Positions 25,974-34,381 are shown, counted from the stretch's first letter. The stretch is 64,000 nt of DNA from Nocardia pseudobrasiliensis NBRC 108224 (GCF_001613105.1 NZ_BDBS01000027.1:124001-188000); one strand, 5' to 3'. Notes: a model not told the origin generated them from the letters alone. A program made the numbers and translations.

Positions 25974-27407
25974 ATGAGTTCTGTTCCCGCATCCGACGCG
26001 CGGTGGGGCGATCTGCTCACCCGCGAACGCCTCGGCGTCACGATCGTGCTCGCCGGCGGCACCGCCCTGTACGCCATCAGTAGCTATGTGACCGCGAGCC
26101 TGCTGCCGACAGCGATCGACGAAATCGGCGGTGCGCAGTATCTGGCCTGGGCCACAACGGTATTCGTCGTCGCCTCGATCGTGTCCTCCACGCTGGTGGG
26201 CACGCTGCTGTCCACACGCGGCCCGGTTGGGTCCTACCTGACCGGATTCCTGCTGTTCTCGATCGGCACCGTGGTCTGCGCGGCGAGCCCGTCGATGGCG
26301 CTGCTGCTGGTGGGCCGCGTGATCCAGGGGCTGGGCGGGGGTCTGCTGATGGGGTTGGGGTACGCGGTCATTCATCAGACCTACCCGCCCGGGCTGCGCG
26401 CCCGGGCGGCGGCGCTGGTGTCGGCGATGTGGGGCGTGGGGACATTCGTCGGCCCGGCGCTGGGCGGGGCGTTCGCTCAGCTCGGTCCGTGGCGGCTGGC
26501 GTTCGTATTCCTCGCGGTGATCACCGTGTCGATCGGGGCGATCGTGCCGTTCGCGCTGCGCGGGACCGAGCGGTCCGGCCACGCGCAGCGGGTTCCCGTC
26601 GTCTCCCTCACGCTGTTGATGGCCGCGGCGGCGACGGTCAGCGTCTCCGGTGTGCTGCCGCGCGGCGGCTGGACGCTGACCGGCATCGGCGCGGCCCTGC
26701 TGATCGTGGCCGCGTTCCTGATCTGGGAACGCCGGGCCACGGTGACGGTGCTACCCCGGCTGACCTTCGCGCGGCATTCGCCGCTGCGCTGGATCTACCT
26801 GACCATGACCGCGCTGGCCATAGGCATCAGCCTGGAGAATTTCGTCCCGCTGTTCGCTCAGGAATTGGGCGGCCTCGCGCCGCTGGCCGCCGGATTCGTC
26901 GGCGCGGCAGCGTCATTGGGCTGGACGCTGGCGCAGGTGTCCAGCGCGAGCGCGACGCGTCCCACCGTCGTCGCCCGGCTGCGGGTGGCGGGTCCGGCGG
27001 TGCTCACCCTCGGCCTGACCCTCACCGCGCTCACCCAGATTCGGGAGGCGGGCCTGACCGACCTGCTGGTCTGGGTGGTGTGGATGATGGTCGCCGGTTC
27101 CGGTATCGGCCTGGCCTGGCCGCATCTGTCCGCGGCGGTCATGGCCAGCAGCCCCGATCCGGCCGAGGCGCAGCAGGCCGCGGCCGCGATCGGCACCGTA
27201 CAGCTGATCGCCACCGCTTTCGGCGCCGCCATCGCCGGTGTGCTGGTCAATCTCGGCGAACCGTCCATGCTGCGGTCGGCCCGTTTCCTGGAATTCGGAT
27301 TGGCCGTCATCGCCGCACTCGGTGTGGTGGCCGCACTGGCCGCGCAGCGCGCCGCTGCCCGTACCGAGACATCGCGAGGACGGGCTCCCGCCCCGTCTCT
27401 CGGCTAG
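25974..27407 (+). CDS. MFS transporter, drug-exporter type
   Basis: The 477-residue protein is highly hydrophobic with 12-14 predicted helices. The antiporter motif C appears as GVGTFVGPALGG, and motif A-like LLVGRVIQGLGGGLLMG lies between helices 4 and 5. These mark drug:H+ exporters of the DHA families. It starts five bases after the FAD oxidase gene, so the two are probably co-expressed and may share a substrate. The exported compound is unknown. Confidence 0.88.
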   Translation: MSSVPASDARWGDLLTRERLGVTIVLAGGTALYAISSYVTASLLPTAIDEIGGAQYLAWATTVFVVASIVSSTLVGTLLSTRGPVGSYLTGFLLFSIGTVVCAASPSMALLLVGRVIQGLGGGLLMGLGYAVIHQTYPPGLRARAAALVSAMWGVGTFVGPALGGAFAQLGPWRLAFVFLAVITVSIGAIVPFALRGTERSGHAQRVPVVSLTLLMAAAATVSVSGVLPRGGWTLTGIGAALLIVAAFLIWERRATVTVLPRLTFARHSPLRWIYLTMTALAIGISLENFVPLFAQELGGLAPLAAGFVGAAASLGWTLAQVSSASATRPTVVARLRVAGPAVLTLGLTLTALTQIREAGLTDLLVWVVWMMVAGSGIGLAWPHLSAAVMASSPDPAEAQQAAAAIGTVQLIATAFGAAIAGVLVNLGEPSMLRSARFLEFGLAVIAALGVVAALAAQRAAARTETSRGRAPAPSLG

Positions 27408-27435
27408 CCGAACCCACGACCGGTCTGGAGGACCA

Positions 27436-28380
27436 ATGACCCGCACGACCATGAAGGCCGCCCGCATGCCTCGGCCCGGCCGAGCCGCCGACCTGACGAT
27501 CGACACCGCGCCCTATCCCCGCGCCGCGGTCGGCGACGTCATCGTCGAGGTGCACTGCGCCGCATTCACTCCCGGCGAATTGAGCTGGGAGCCAACATAT
27601 GTCGACCGCGCCGGACGGGATAGGACACCGGCGATTCCCGCGCGCGACGTCTCCGGCGTCGTCGTCGAACTCGGCTTCGGCACCAACCCCAGCGATCTGC
27701 GCGTCGGCGACCGCGTCTTCGGCATGATCGACCGCTACCGCGACGGCGCCGCCGCCGAATATGTCGCCGTCGAAGCCCGCGACCTCGCCCTGGTACCCGA
27801 CGGAGTCGAACACAGTCAGGCGGTCACCCTACCGATGTCCGGCCTGACCGCCTGGCAGGCGCTGATGGTTCACGGCGGACTCACCTTCGGCCAGCGCGTG
27901 GTCATCCACGGCGCGGGCGGCGCCGTCGGACAACTGGCGGTGCAGATCGCCCGCAACGCGGGCGCGGAGGTCATCGGAACCGGCCGAGCCTCCGACCGAC
28001 GACTCGTAATGGACTCCGGCGCAACAACTTTCCTCGATCTCGCCGAACACCCCCTGGCCGCGCTCAGCGGCACCGCAGACCTGGTCTTCGACATGATCGG
28101 CGGCGAAATCCTGGCCCAATCCACAGCCCTCATCGCCCCCGGCGGCACCCTGGTCTCCATAGCCGCCCCACCCGCCAACCAGCCCCCCACGGGCCGAGCC
28201 GTCTATTTCATCGTAGAACCGAACCGCCCCCAACTCACCGAACTGGCCCGCAGCCTGGCCGCCGGAGAGCTCACCGTTCCCACCCCCGTGCTCTATCCAC
28301 TCACCGACGCTCCGAAAGCCTTCGCGGACAAGGAGAACGGCGTTCCGGGAAAGTTCGTGCTGTACAACGAACACGCGTGA
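27436..28380 (+). CDS. Zinc-less MDR family NADP-dependent oxidoreductase (quinone oxidoreductase-like)
   Basis: The ATG at 27436 follows GGAGG and gives 314 residues. The GroES-like N-terminal part (IPARDVSGVVVELG, LRVGDRVFGMIDR) lacks zinc-binding cysteines. The Rossmann motif is VVIHGAGGAVGQLAVQIA. The C-terminal part ends GVPGKFVLYN, as in quinone oxidoreductases. It is third in the operon after the FAD oxidase and exporter and reduces an unknown carbonyl or quinone with NADPH. It is followed by a large inverted repeat that may stop transcription. Confidence 0.88.
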   Translation: MTRTTMKAARMPRPGRAADLTIDTAPYPRAAVGDVIVEVHCAAFTPGELSWEPTYVDRAGRDRTPAIPARDVSGVVVELGFGTNPSDLRVGDRVFGMIDRYRDGAAAEYVAVEARDLALVPDGVEHSQAVTLPMSGLTAWQALMVHGGLTFGQRVVIHGAGGAVGQLAVQIARNAGAEVIGTGRASDRRLVMDSGATTFLDLAEHPLAALSGTADLVFDMIGGEILAQSTALIAPGGTLVSIAAPPANQPPTGRAVYFIVEPNRPQLTELARSLAAGELTVPTPVLYPLTDAPKAFADKENGVPGKFVLYNEHA

Positions 28381-28461
28381 CCTGATCCCCCGAACGGGGC
28401 TCACAGAGCGTTCCACGCGATTGATGTCAGCCAGCCCGATGGACACCGCGGAGCTCTCCGC

Positions 28462-28518
28462 GCCCGAACCGGTTACAACGCGATACCCATCGCCCACATC
28501 GCGGCAACCGGTTCGGGC
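28462..28518. repeat. Perfect 13-bp inverted repeat between convergent genes
   Basis: GCCCGAACCGGTT at 28462-28474 is matched by AACCGGTTCGGGC at 28506-28518. The 31-base loop contains a second short stem (GCGAT 28480-28484 / ATCGC 28498-28502). Each arm also contains the 8-base palindrome AACCGGTT. It lies between the stop of the quinone reductase-like gene and the stop of ubiA, so a two-way terminator is the simplest reading. A protein-binding site is also possible because of the nested palindromes. Confidence 0.6.
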
Positions 28519-28542
28519 TGGTCCGAACCATCACCGGCGAGC

Positions 28543-29490
28543 TCAGGTGAGGTAGACGGCCACACCGACCGTTGCGACACACGCCACGGCCAATGCCTGC
28601 AGAGCGCGGTCGCCCAGCACGATCTCCTCGGGTTCACCGGCCTCGCCGCCATCGACGTCGACCGCGTAGCGCAGCACGGCGATCGTGAAGGGAATCATCG
28701 AGATCGCGAACCACAGATTGTTCTTGTGATCGGCCTCGAACGCCCACAGCCCGTAGAAGACCACAACCGCAGTACCCGACAAGGCCCAGACAGAACGCAG
28801 ATAAGTGGGCGTGTAGTACTGCAGCGACTTGCGAATCTTGGCCCCGGTGTCCAGCGCGATCTTCAACTCGGCATAGCGTTTACCCGCGGCCATGAACAGC
28901 GATCCGAAAGCCGCGATCAACAGAAACCATTGCGACAGATGGATATTGGCCGCCGCACCACCGGCGACCGTGCGCAGCAGGAATCCCGACGACACGATGC
29001 AAATGTCGAGCACCGCATGATGCTTGAGCCCGAAGCAGTAGGCCAGTTGAATCGCGATATAAGCCGCCATCACCACGGCCAACTGCCACGACGCGACGAA
29101 AGAGAGGACGATCGAACCGGTCAGCAGCACCGCCGACAGTACGTAGGCCAGAGGCACCGGCACCACACCGGCGGCGATCGGCCGGAAGCGTTTGGTCGGA
29201 TGCGCCCGGTCGGCCTCAACATCGAGCGAGTCGTTGACCAGATAAATACCCGAGGCCGCCAGGCAGAACACCACGAACGCGATACCGATGTGCAGGACGC
29301 GAGTGAGCTCGGAGATGGCGAAGGTGTCGGTGCCCGGGATCGTGCCCGCGGCCAGCGGCGCGGCCAGTACCAGGACGTTCTTCACCCACTGACGCGGCCG
29401 CACTGCTTTGACCAGGCCCCCGGCCAGGGTCTGGGGCGGTCCGGCGAGGACGGCCTCGTCGAGTTCGATGGTGGTCGGTTCTTCGCTCAT
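28543..29490 (-). CDS. ubiA: Decaprenyl-phosphate phosphoribosyltransferase (UbiA family)
   Basis: From the ATG at 29490 the protein has 315 residues and about nine membrane helices. VKAVRPRQWVKNVLVLAAPLA and the prenyltransferase Asp motif NDSLDVEADRAHPTKRFRP correspond closely to M. tuberculosis Rv3806c. So do the later stretch HLSQWFLLIAAFGSLFMAAG and DVDGGEAGEPEEIVLGDRAL. The enzyme transfers phosphoribose from PRPP to decaprenyl phosphate, the first step to the arabinose donor of arabinogalactan and lipoarabinomannan. The usual neighbours (glfT2, aftB and others) are absent, so this may be a relocated or second copy. A frame extending 97 codons upstream is not supported. Confidence 0.88.
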   Translation of the reverse strand: MSEEPTTIELDEAVLAGPPQTLAGGLVKAVRPRQWVKNVLVLAAPLAAGTIPGTDTFAISELTRVLHIGIAFVVFCLAASGIYLVNDSLDVEADRAHPTKRFRPIAAGVVPVPLAYVLSAVLLTGSIVLSFVASWQLAVVMAAYIAIQLAYCFGLKHHAVLDICIVSSGFLLRTVAGGAAANIHLSQWFLLIAAFGSLFMAAGKRYAELKIALDTGAKIRKSLQYYTPTYLRSVWALSGTAVVVFYGLWAFEADHKNNLWFAISMIPFTIAVLRYAVDVDGGEAGEPEEIVLGDRALQALAVACVATVGVAVYLT

Positions 29491-29862
29491 ATCAACCTGA
29501 CTGCTTCCTGGCGGCACGAATCGCGCTCTGCGGCTGGCACTACGCTTCGACGGCCCGCGATTTGTGGTGCCCCGCAACACCGCCGACGACATACTCCCAA
29601 ACACCGTCCCCCATGTCTCGGGTTCAATCGTCGACAGGAGCGTCGACAGGAGCAGGATTCGCCGGTTGCCCACGGCCTCGGCAACGCCGTCTTCGGACGA
29701 CTGCGCCATCCACGCGCAATGGCAATGCCCGCTCACTCCGCTGGTCAGGCGGTCCGCGCAGCTGGATCGACTGCGGCTCAATGCGACTGGAAATGCCGAA
29801 TGTTCCAGTGGTCCGCTCAGGGTTGTCGGGGCTTCACTCGGGGCTGCCTCCGGTTGGATAAT
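29491..29862. other. Non-coding stretch upstream of ubiA
   Basis: No convincing gene is seen here on either strand; third-position GC is not elevated in any frame. It contains two back-to-back copies of the 12-base unit GTCGACAGGAGC near 29635-29658. The ubiA leader and promoter must lie at its left end. Confidence 0.5.
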
Positions 29863-30105
29863 CTATTTCGTGAAGGCCTCGATAAAAGAGCCACGGCTGG
29901 ATCTTGGTTCCGTACGAATACCGTGGCCGCCTACGCCGCACCCGAATCCGGTGGACTGTGGGAGCAGATCTTCCCCGAGCTGCGGGAACTCAGCCCAGGA
30001 AAACACGCTGTAGGCCGCCCACTGGCCGTTCTCGTCGCGGTCGGCCGAGTCGAGGAACAGAATCCCGGCGTCGGCAAGGAGCGAGCGCGCTTGAACATAT
30101 GTTCG
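29863..30105 (-). pseudogene. Probable decayed coding remnant, function unknown
   Basis: A minus-strand frame ending at 29863 contains protein-like sequence with genuine codon bias (ADAGILFLDSADRDENGQ, then WAAYSVFSWAEFPQLGEDLL). It has no in-frame start near its beginning. An ATG at 30105-30103, inside the SOS-box palindrome, opens a different frame (MFKRARS), so a frameshift near the 5' end would join them. The last 25 or so residues lose codon bias. This looks like a broken small gene divergent from alkB, but it could be a fortuitous frame. Confidence 0.35.
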
Positions 30106-30106
30106 A
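30091..30106. promoter_or_regulatory. Candidate LexA-binding SOS box upstream of alkB-like gene
   Basis: The sequence TTGAACATATGTTCGA differs from the mycobacterial SOS consensus TCGAAC-N4-GTTCGA at one base. Its core GAACATATGTTC is a perfect palindrome. It ends 20 bases before the ATG of the AlkB-like gene, the position expected for a repressor operator. The next gene product is a DNA/RNA repair-type dioxygenase, which makes SOS control plausible. Confidence 0.7.
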
Positions 30107-30126
30107 AAGCACGTAAATTCGGTCGC

Positions 30127-30753
30127 ATGTCGATACCGCTGCAGGGTTCGCTGCTGGACGGATTCGGGGACATGGAGCTCGGGGCGCTGCGGGAAGCGCG
30201 GCGCACCGAGTTGGGCGACGGGGCCTGGGTGGATGTGCTGCCCGGATGGTTGCGAGGCGCCGATGTGTTGTTCGAGCGTCTGGCCGTCGGGGTGCCGTGG
30301 CGAGCGGATCGGCGGCAGATGTACGACCGGATGGTGAATGTGCCACGGCTGCTGCGGTTCTACGGTGAGGGCGAGGCGCTGCCGGATCCGGTTCTCGACC
30401 AGGCGCGCGATGCGCTCAGCGCGCATTACGATGCGGAACTCGGCGAACCCTTTCGCACCGCGGGGCTGTGCTACTACCGCGACGGCAACGACAGCGTGGC
30501 CTGGCACGGGGATACCGGCGGGCGCGGGGCGACCGACGACACCATGGTCGCGATCGTGTCGGTCGGTGCGGCGCGCGCACTGCTGCTGCGGCCTCGCGGC
30601 GGCGGTGCGAGCATCCGATATCAGCTTGGACACGGGGATCTGATCGTTATGGGCGGATCGTGTCAGCGCACCTGGGAGCACGCGGTGCCGAAGACCCAGC
30701 GACCGGTCGGCCCGCGCATCAGCATCCAATTCCGCCCGTACAACGTGCACTGA
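30127..30753 (+). CDS. alkB: AlkB-like 2-oxoglutarate/Fe(II) dioxygenase
   Basis: From the ATG at 30127 the protein has 208 residues. The Fe(II) ligands appear as WHGDTGG (HxD) and the later His in WEHAVPK. The 2-oxoglutarate-binding arginine lies in GPRISIQFR. The stretch LCYYRDGNDSVAWHGD matches the nucleotide-recognition lid region of bacterial AlkB homologues. These enzymes remove alkyl lesions such as 1-methyladenine from DNA or RNA by oxidative demethylation. A near-consensus SOS box lies just upstream, and 48 bases downstream an HD hydrolase gene starts. Confidence 0.87.
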   Translation: MSIPLQGSLLDGFGDMELGALREARRTELGDGAWVDVLPGWLRGADVLFERLAVGVPWRADRRQMYDRMVNVPRLLRFYGEGEALPDPVLDQARDALSAHYDAELGEPFRTAGLCYYRDGNDSVAWHGDTGGRGATDDTMVAIVSVGAARALLLRPRGGGASIRYQLGHGDLIVMGGSCQRTWEHAVPKTQRPVGPRISIQFRPYNVH

Positions 30754-30801
30754 CCGACGGCCGGGGGCGAAATCGTCGGACCGGACCGATAGATTGGCGG
30801 T

Positions 30802-31527
30802 ATGAGCACCATCGGGGCGGGAATCTTGTCGGTGATGCCGTTGCACTCCATCAGCGAGGTACACGGCGAGAGCGGGCTGCGGCAGCGACTGGAACTGGAG
30901 AGCGAGAAGCTGTCCGAACCGGAGAAGGTCGGCGCCGCTTTGGATCTGGCGTCACGATTACATCGCGACGACCGCTACGGCCGCGAACCGTATGTGAACC
31001 ACTTACTGCGCGTGGCCATCCGGATCGTCAGCCACTACGAGGTGCGCGATACCGAGGTCGTCGTCGCGGGACTGCTGCACGATTCGGTCGAGGACCATCC
31101 CGGCGAACTGGCGGGCGATCGCCCCGGCTCCCCCACCGACGCGGCCCTCGCCGAGGTGGGCGACCGCTTCGGCGAGCGCGTGGCGAATATCGTTGCGGCG
31201 GTCACGAATCCGATCCACCAGCCGGGCGTCGACCGGCACGAGCAGTACCGCGAGCATGTGGCCGCCAGCCTGGCCCGCGACCCCTGGGCCCGGGTGGTCA
31301 AGATCTCCGACTTCACCGACAACGGCGTGGGCATCGTCTACGCCACCGGCGGCGTCCAGCGCCATCTGGCCACCAAATACCGCCCGCTCACCAACGTCTA
31401 CCGCGATCTGGTCACCCGCCCCGACACTCCGCTGGCCGAACACGTCAAACAGCACATCCTCGATCAACTCGATCGCGCCGACGAACGCTTCCACGCCATC
31501 CTCGGCGAGGACGGTCCGTCGAAATGA
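30802..31527 (+). CDS. HD-domain phosphohydrolase, SpoT/Mesh1-like
   Basis: The 241-residue protein has the metal-site motifs of (p)ppGpp hydrolases in order: RLHRDDRYGREPYVNHLLRVA, LLHDSVEDHPG, and VKISDFTDN in place of the VKxADRLHN motif. There is no synthetase, TGS or ACT domain, so it resembles stand-alone small alarmone hydrolases and Mesh1. The target could be an alarmone or another nucleotide. It follows alkB on the same strand and is followed by a strong hairpin. Confidence 0.78.
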   Translation: MSTIGAGILSVMPLHSISEVHGESGLRQRLELESEKLSEPEKVGAALDLASRLHRDDRYGREPYVNHLLRVAIRIVSHYEVRDTEVVVAGLLHDSVEDHPGELAGDRPGSPTDAALAEVGDRFGERVANIVAAVTNPIHQPGVDRHEQYREHVAASLARDPWARVVKISDFTDNGVGIVYATGGVQRHLATKYRPLTNVYRDLVTRPDTPLAEHVKQHILDQLDRADERFHAILGEDGPSK

Positions 31528-31528
31528 T

Positions 31529-31560
31529 GACGCCGAGCGGCATTTCCGCTCGGTAGCGTC
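31529..31560 (+). terminator. Hairpin after the HD hydrolase gene
   Basis: CCGAGCGG at 31533-31540 pairs with CCGCTCGG at 31546-31553 across a five-base loop. The flanks GACGC and GCGTC can extend it. It begins one base after the stop and ends six bases before the GTG of the next gene. No U-tract follows, which is common in high-GC actinobacteria. Confidence 0.6.
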
Positions 31561-31566
31561 GGTGCG

Positions 31567-32391
31567 GTGCCGACCCTCACCCGACCGAGCCGGACCCTCC
31601 TCCTCACCGCGGCCGCCGTCTACCTCGCGGCGATGGTCGTATTGCTCATCACCGGGCACACCGACCTGCGGCATTCGAGCGACACCACCGACACCACGCC
31701 CATCCTGATCCTGTGGCTGCCCGCGATCGTGGGTTCGGCACTGATCTGCCTGCTGCCACCGAAATCCCCACCACCGGAAGCGCTTTCGAACCGGGATCCG
31801 CGCACGACGGCCGGACAGGTCTGGATTTTGGCGGCCCTCGCGATCGCCTTCGCCGTCGCACTACATCTGGCACCCGGGACGACCCTCTGGTTCATCGGCC
31901 TGAAATTCGTTCTACTGCTGGCCCTTCCGTTGCTGCTGCGAGCGGTCACGATCGGCGAATGGGCCCGGATCGACACCCGCGGCCGCTGGCTGCGACCGCT
32001 GATGGTGGTCGCGGCGTTCGCGGTGACGGTCGAGCTCGTCTCGCCGTGGACCGATCCGGTCGCACCGGATGCCGTCACCCTGGCCGGAGTCTTCGTGATC
32101 AACGCCGTGGTCGAGGAGATCTTCTACCGGTTCTGGCTGCAAACCCGGCTCGAAACCCACTACGGCCGCTGGCCCGCGATCGCGATGACCTCGGTGCTGT
32201 TCGCCGCCTGGCATTCCGCGATCCACGGCGGCGCGGGCATACTCGTCGATCTGGCCGCGGCCGTCATCGATATCGGCGTCACCGGCCTGTTCCTCGGCTA
32301 TCTCTGGTCGCGCTATCGCAATCCGTGGTTGCAGATCCTCGTACACGGCCTGATCAACGCGCCGATCGGGATGCTCGTGGCAATGGCGTGA
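31567..32391 (+). CDS. CPBP family intramembrane glutamic endopeptidase
   Basis: The 274-residue protein starts with GTG and has about seven membrane helices. The catalytic motifs are EEIFYR (EExxxR), FAAWH (FxxxH) and HGLIN (HxxxN), all intact. CPBP proteases cleave within membranes and include Rce1-like CAAX proteases and bacteriocin self-protection proteins; the target here is unknown. It follows the HD hydrolase but is separated by a hairpin. It ends one base from the convergent monooxygenase gene. Confidence 0.85.
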   Translation: MPTLTRPSRTLLLTAAAVYLAAMVVLLITGHTDLRHSSDTTDTTPILILWLPAIVGSALICLLPPKSPPPEALSNRDPRTTAGQVWILAALAIAFAVALHLAPGTTLWFIGLKFVLLLALPLLLRAVTIGEWARIDTRGRWLRPLMVVAAFAVTVELVSPWTDPVAPDAVTLAGVFVINAVVEEIFYRFWLQTRLETHYGRWPAIAMTSVLFAAWHSAIHGGAGILVDLAAAVIDIGVTGLFLGYLWSRYRNPWLQILVHGLINAPIGMLVAMA

Positions 32392-32392
32392 G

Positions 32393-33622
32393 TCAGGACC
32401 GGCGCGCGAAATCGGGGGCGTGCTCCGGCAACACCCCGCGCCCGACCAGGTACGGCGGCACGCCGCGAATAATCGGAAGTCGTCGGAAAACCCGCAGCGG
32501 CAATGGGGTTCGCTCGGAATTCGAGACGTTCAACCGTCCCGACACCGCCGGTCCGATCGCGACCCTGTGCAGGAACCGCTGCATCGTCTGGGTGGCCACG
32601 GTCGGCACGATCCGCCGCCGCTGCACGCGGGCCAGATCCTCGACGGTGAGATCACCGGCCAGCAAGCGCGGCACCAGGATTCGCGCCGCCGCGACGGCGT
32701 CCTGCACCGCCAGATTGATACCGACCCCACCCACCGGCGACATGGCGTGCGCGGCATCGCCCACACACAGCAGCCCGTCGGCGTACCAGTGGTCGAGGCG
32801 GTCCAGCTGCACATCGAGCAGTTTCACATGATCCCAGTCCGGGACGGCCTCGGTCCGATCGGCAAGCCACGCAACAACTTCGGCCATACTGCGCACGATC
32901 TCGGTGACCGGCCCACGCCGCAGTTGCTCGTCGCTGCCCTTGGCGATCAATGTCGCGCACTGCCAGTAATCGCCACGATCGAGCATGATCGCGACCCGAT
33001 TGGCAGCGAGGACCGGAACCGCGCCCGCCGGATCGGTGTCATTGCGTGGAATGCGGAACCACCACACGTCGAACGGGGTGGCCCACCGCCGTGAACCGAG
33101 CCCGGCCGCCTCACGCAGCATCGAGGTGCGGCCGTCACAGGCCAGTACGAGATCGGCCCGGATCTCGCCGCTGCCACCGTCTTTCGTGCGATAGCGGACA
33201 CCCGCCACGCGGCGACCCTCGTGCAGCAGATCGATCGCCTCGGTATTCATCCGCAGCCGGAAACTCGGTTCCTGGTCCGCGGCGCGGGCGAGCAGATTCA
33301 GCAGATCCCACTGCGGCACCATCGCGATGTATTTGTGCCGCCCGGGCAGCCGATCGAAGCTGGCGACGGTGGTCATACCGCCGCGCAGGGGTAGTTGGAC
33401 CGAGGTCACCCGGCGCTGCGGAAGTTTCGCGAACTCCTCCCCCAGACCCAGTTCGTCGAGCAGATCGAGGGTGGTCGGATGCACGGTGTCACCGCGGAAA
33501 TCGCGCAGGAAATCGCCATGCTTCTCCAGGACCGTGACATCCACTCCGGCACGAGCGGCCAAGAGGGCGAACACAATTCCGGCGGGACCGCCACCGGCGA
33601 CGAGACAGGTCGTGCGTTCCAT
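32393..33622 (-). CDS. FAD-dependent monooxygenase (PHBH fold)
   Basis: From the ATG at 33622 the protein has 409 residues. FAD motifs are TTCLVAGGGPAGIVFALLAARAG (GxGxxG), DLVLACDGRTSMLRE (DG) and LLCVGDAAHAMSPVGGVGIN (GD). This is the class A flavoprotein hydroxylase layout. Related enzymes hydroxylate aromatic or polyketide substrates. Next on the same strand upstream lies a GXWXG/DUF4334 gene, 62 bases away, possibly the same transcript. The substrate is unknown. Confidence 0.87.
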   Translation of the reverse strand: MERTTCLVAGGGPAGIVFALLAARAGVDVTVLEKHGDFLRDFRGDTVHPTTLDLLDELGLGEEFAKLPQRRVTSVQLPLRGGMTTVASFDRLPGRHKYIAMVPQWDLLNLLARAADQEPSFRLRMNTEAIDLLHEGRRVAGVRYRTKDGGSGEIRADLVLACDGRTSMLREAAGLGSRRWATPFDVWWFRIPRNDTDPAGAVPVLAANRVAIMLDRGDYWQCATLIAKGSDEQLRRGPVTEIVRSMAEVVAWLADRTEAVPDWDHVKLLDVQLDRLDHWYADGLLCVGDAAHAMSPVGGVGINLAVQDAVAAARILVPRLLAGDLTVEDLARVQRRRIVPTVATQTMQRFLHRVAIGPAVSGRLNVSNSERTPLPLRVFRRLPIIRGVPPYLVGRGVLPEHAPDFARRS

Positions 33623-33683
33623 CGGGACATCCCTTCGGGTCGCAGCGCGGATATCCCGATGGTAGGCCCGTCGACGTCGACGC

Positions 33684-34241
33684 TCAGACGCTTTCGCGAT
33701 GCAGGATGAAGAAGTACGGCTCGGACAGCCCACGCAGATCCATCACCCCGAGCAGGGTCCGGTCGTCGACCAGCCGGAAAATGTCGATGATCGGCAGATG
33801 GTCGTAAACCATTGCGGCACTGATTTTTCCGCGATACTCCAGATTGCGCAGGCGGGCCCTCGGCGCGCGGGTGCGCAGCAGCGGGCGCAGGATCGGCAGC
33901 AGGGCGCGGGCGGCCCGCATCCCCGACAGCGGGATCCGACCGGCCAGGCCCAGCGGCACCCGGCGTGGATCGACCGCGAACACCGCCGCGTCCGGACCGG
34001 CGAACAGCAGCGGCTGCACATTGTCAGGACTGTCGAATTGCTTACCGTACCAACCGGATTCGACCAGCACCCCCGCCCATGGATGGCCGGTGTCGAGTTC
34101 GTCGCCGCTCCAGCGTCCGGTGGTGATCTCGTCCACCCGCACGGCGGGCAGCGAGTCGAACAGCTCCCACGCCTGCTGCGGGGTGCAGCCGCCCTCGCGC
34201 AGCCCGCGCAGCCGCGTGGCGGGTGTTTCGACGTCGGCCAT
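33684..34241 (-). CDS. GXWXG/DUF4334 domain protein
   Basis: The ATG at 34241 follows GAGGAGG and gives 185 residues. An N-terminal GXWXG domain is seen at TTGRWSGDELDTGHPWAG. A DUF4334 domain follows, with the pattern RLRNLEYRGKISAAMVYDHL and IIDIFRLVDDRTLLGVMDLRG. The two together are a common actinobacterial and fungal architecture without a settled function. The gene lies upstream of and in line with the flavin monooxygenase gene. Confidence 0.82.
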   Translation of the reverse strand: MADVETPATRLRGLREGGCTPQQAWELFDSLPAVRVDEITTGRWSGDELDTGHPWAGVLVESGWYGKQFDSPDNVQPLLFAGPDAAVFAVDPRRVPLGLAGRIPLSGMRAARALLPILRPLLRTRAPRARLRNLEYRGKISAAMVYDHLPIIDIFRLVDDRTLLGVMDLRGLSEPYFFILHRESV

Positions 34242-34381
34242 TCGTCCTCCTCGACGTAGCGACCGAATGACATGGTCGTTCTCACGATATCTCACCGCCC
34301 TCGTGGCGCCGGACGACGTGACACAGGCCACGCCGATCAACTCTGGACCTCGAGCGCGGTTGAGGAACCAGGATCGGTGTC

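Noticed and set aside
28726..30126. A long plus-strand frame that runs into the AlkB-like gene
   Set aside because: The part before 30127 is antisense to ubiA and to non-coding sequence; the domain starts at 30127 behind its own operator.
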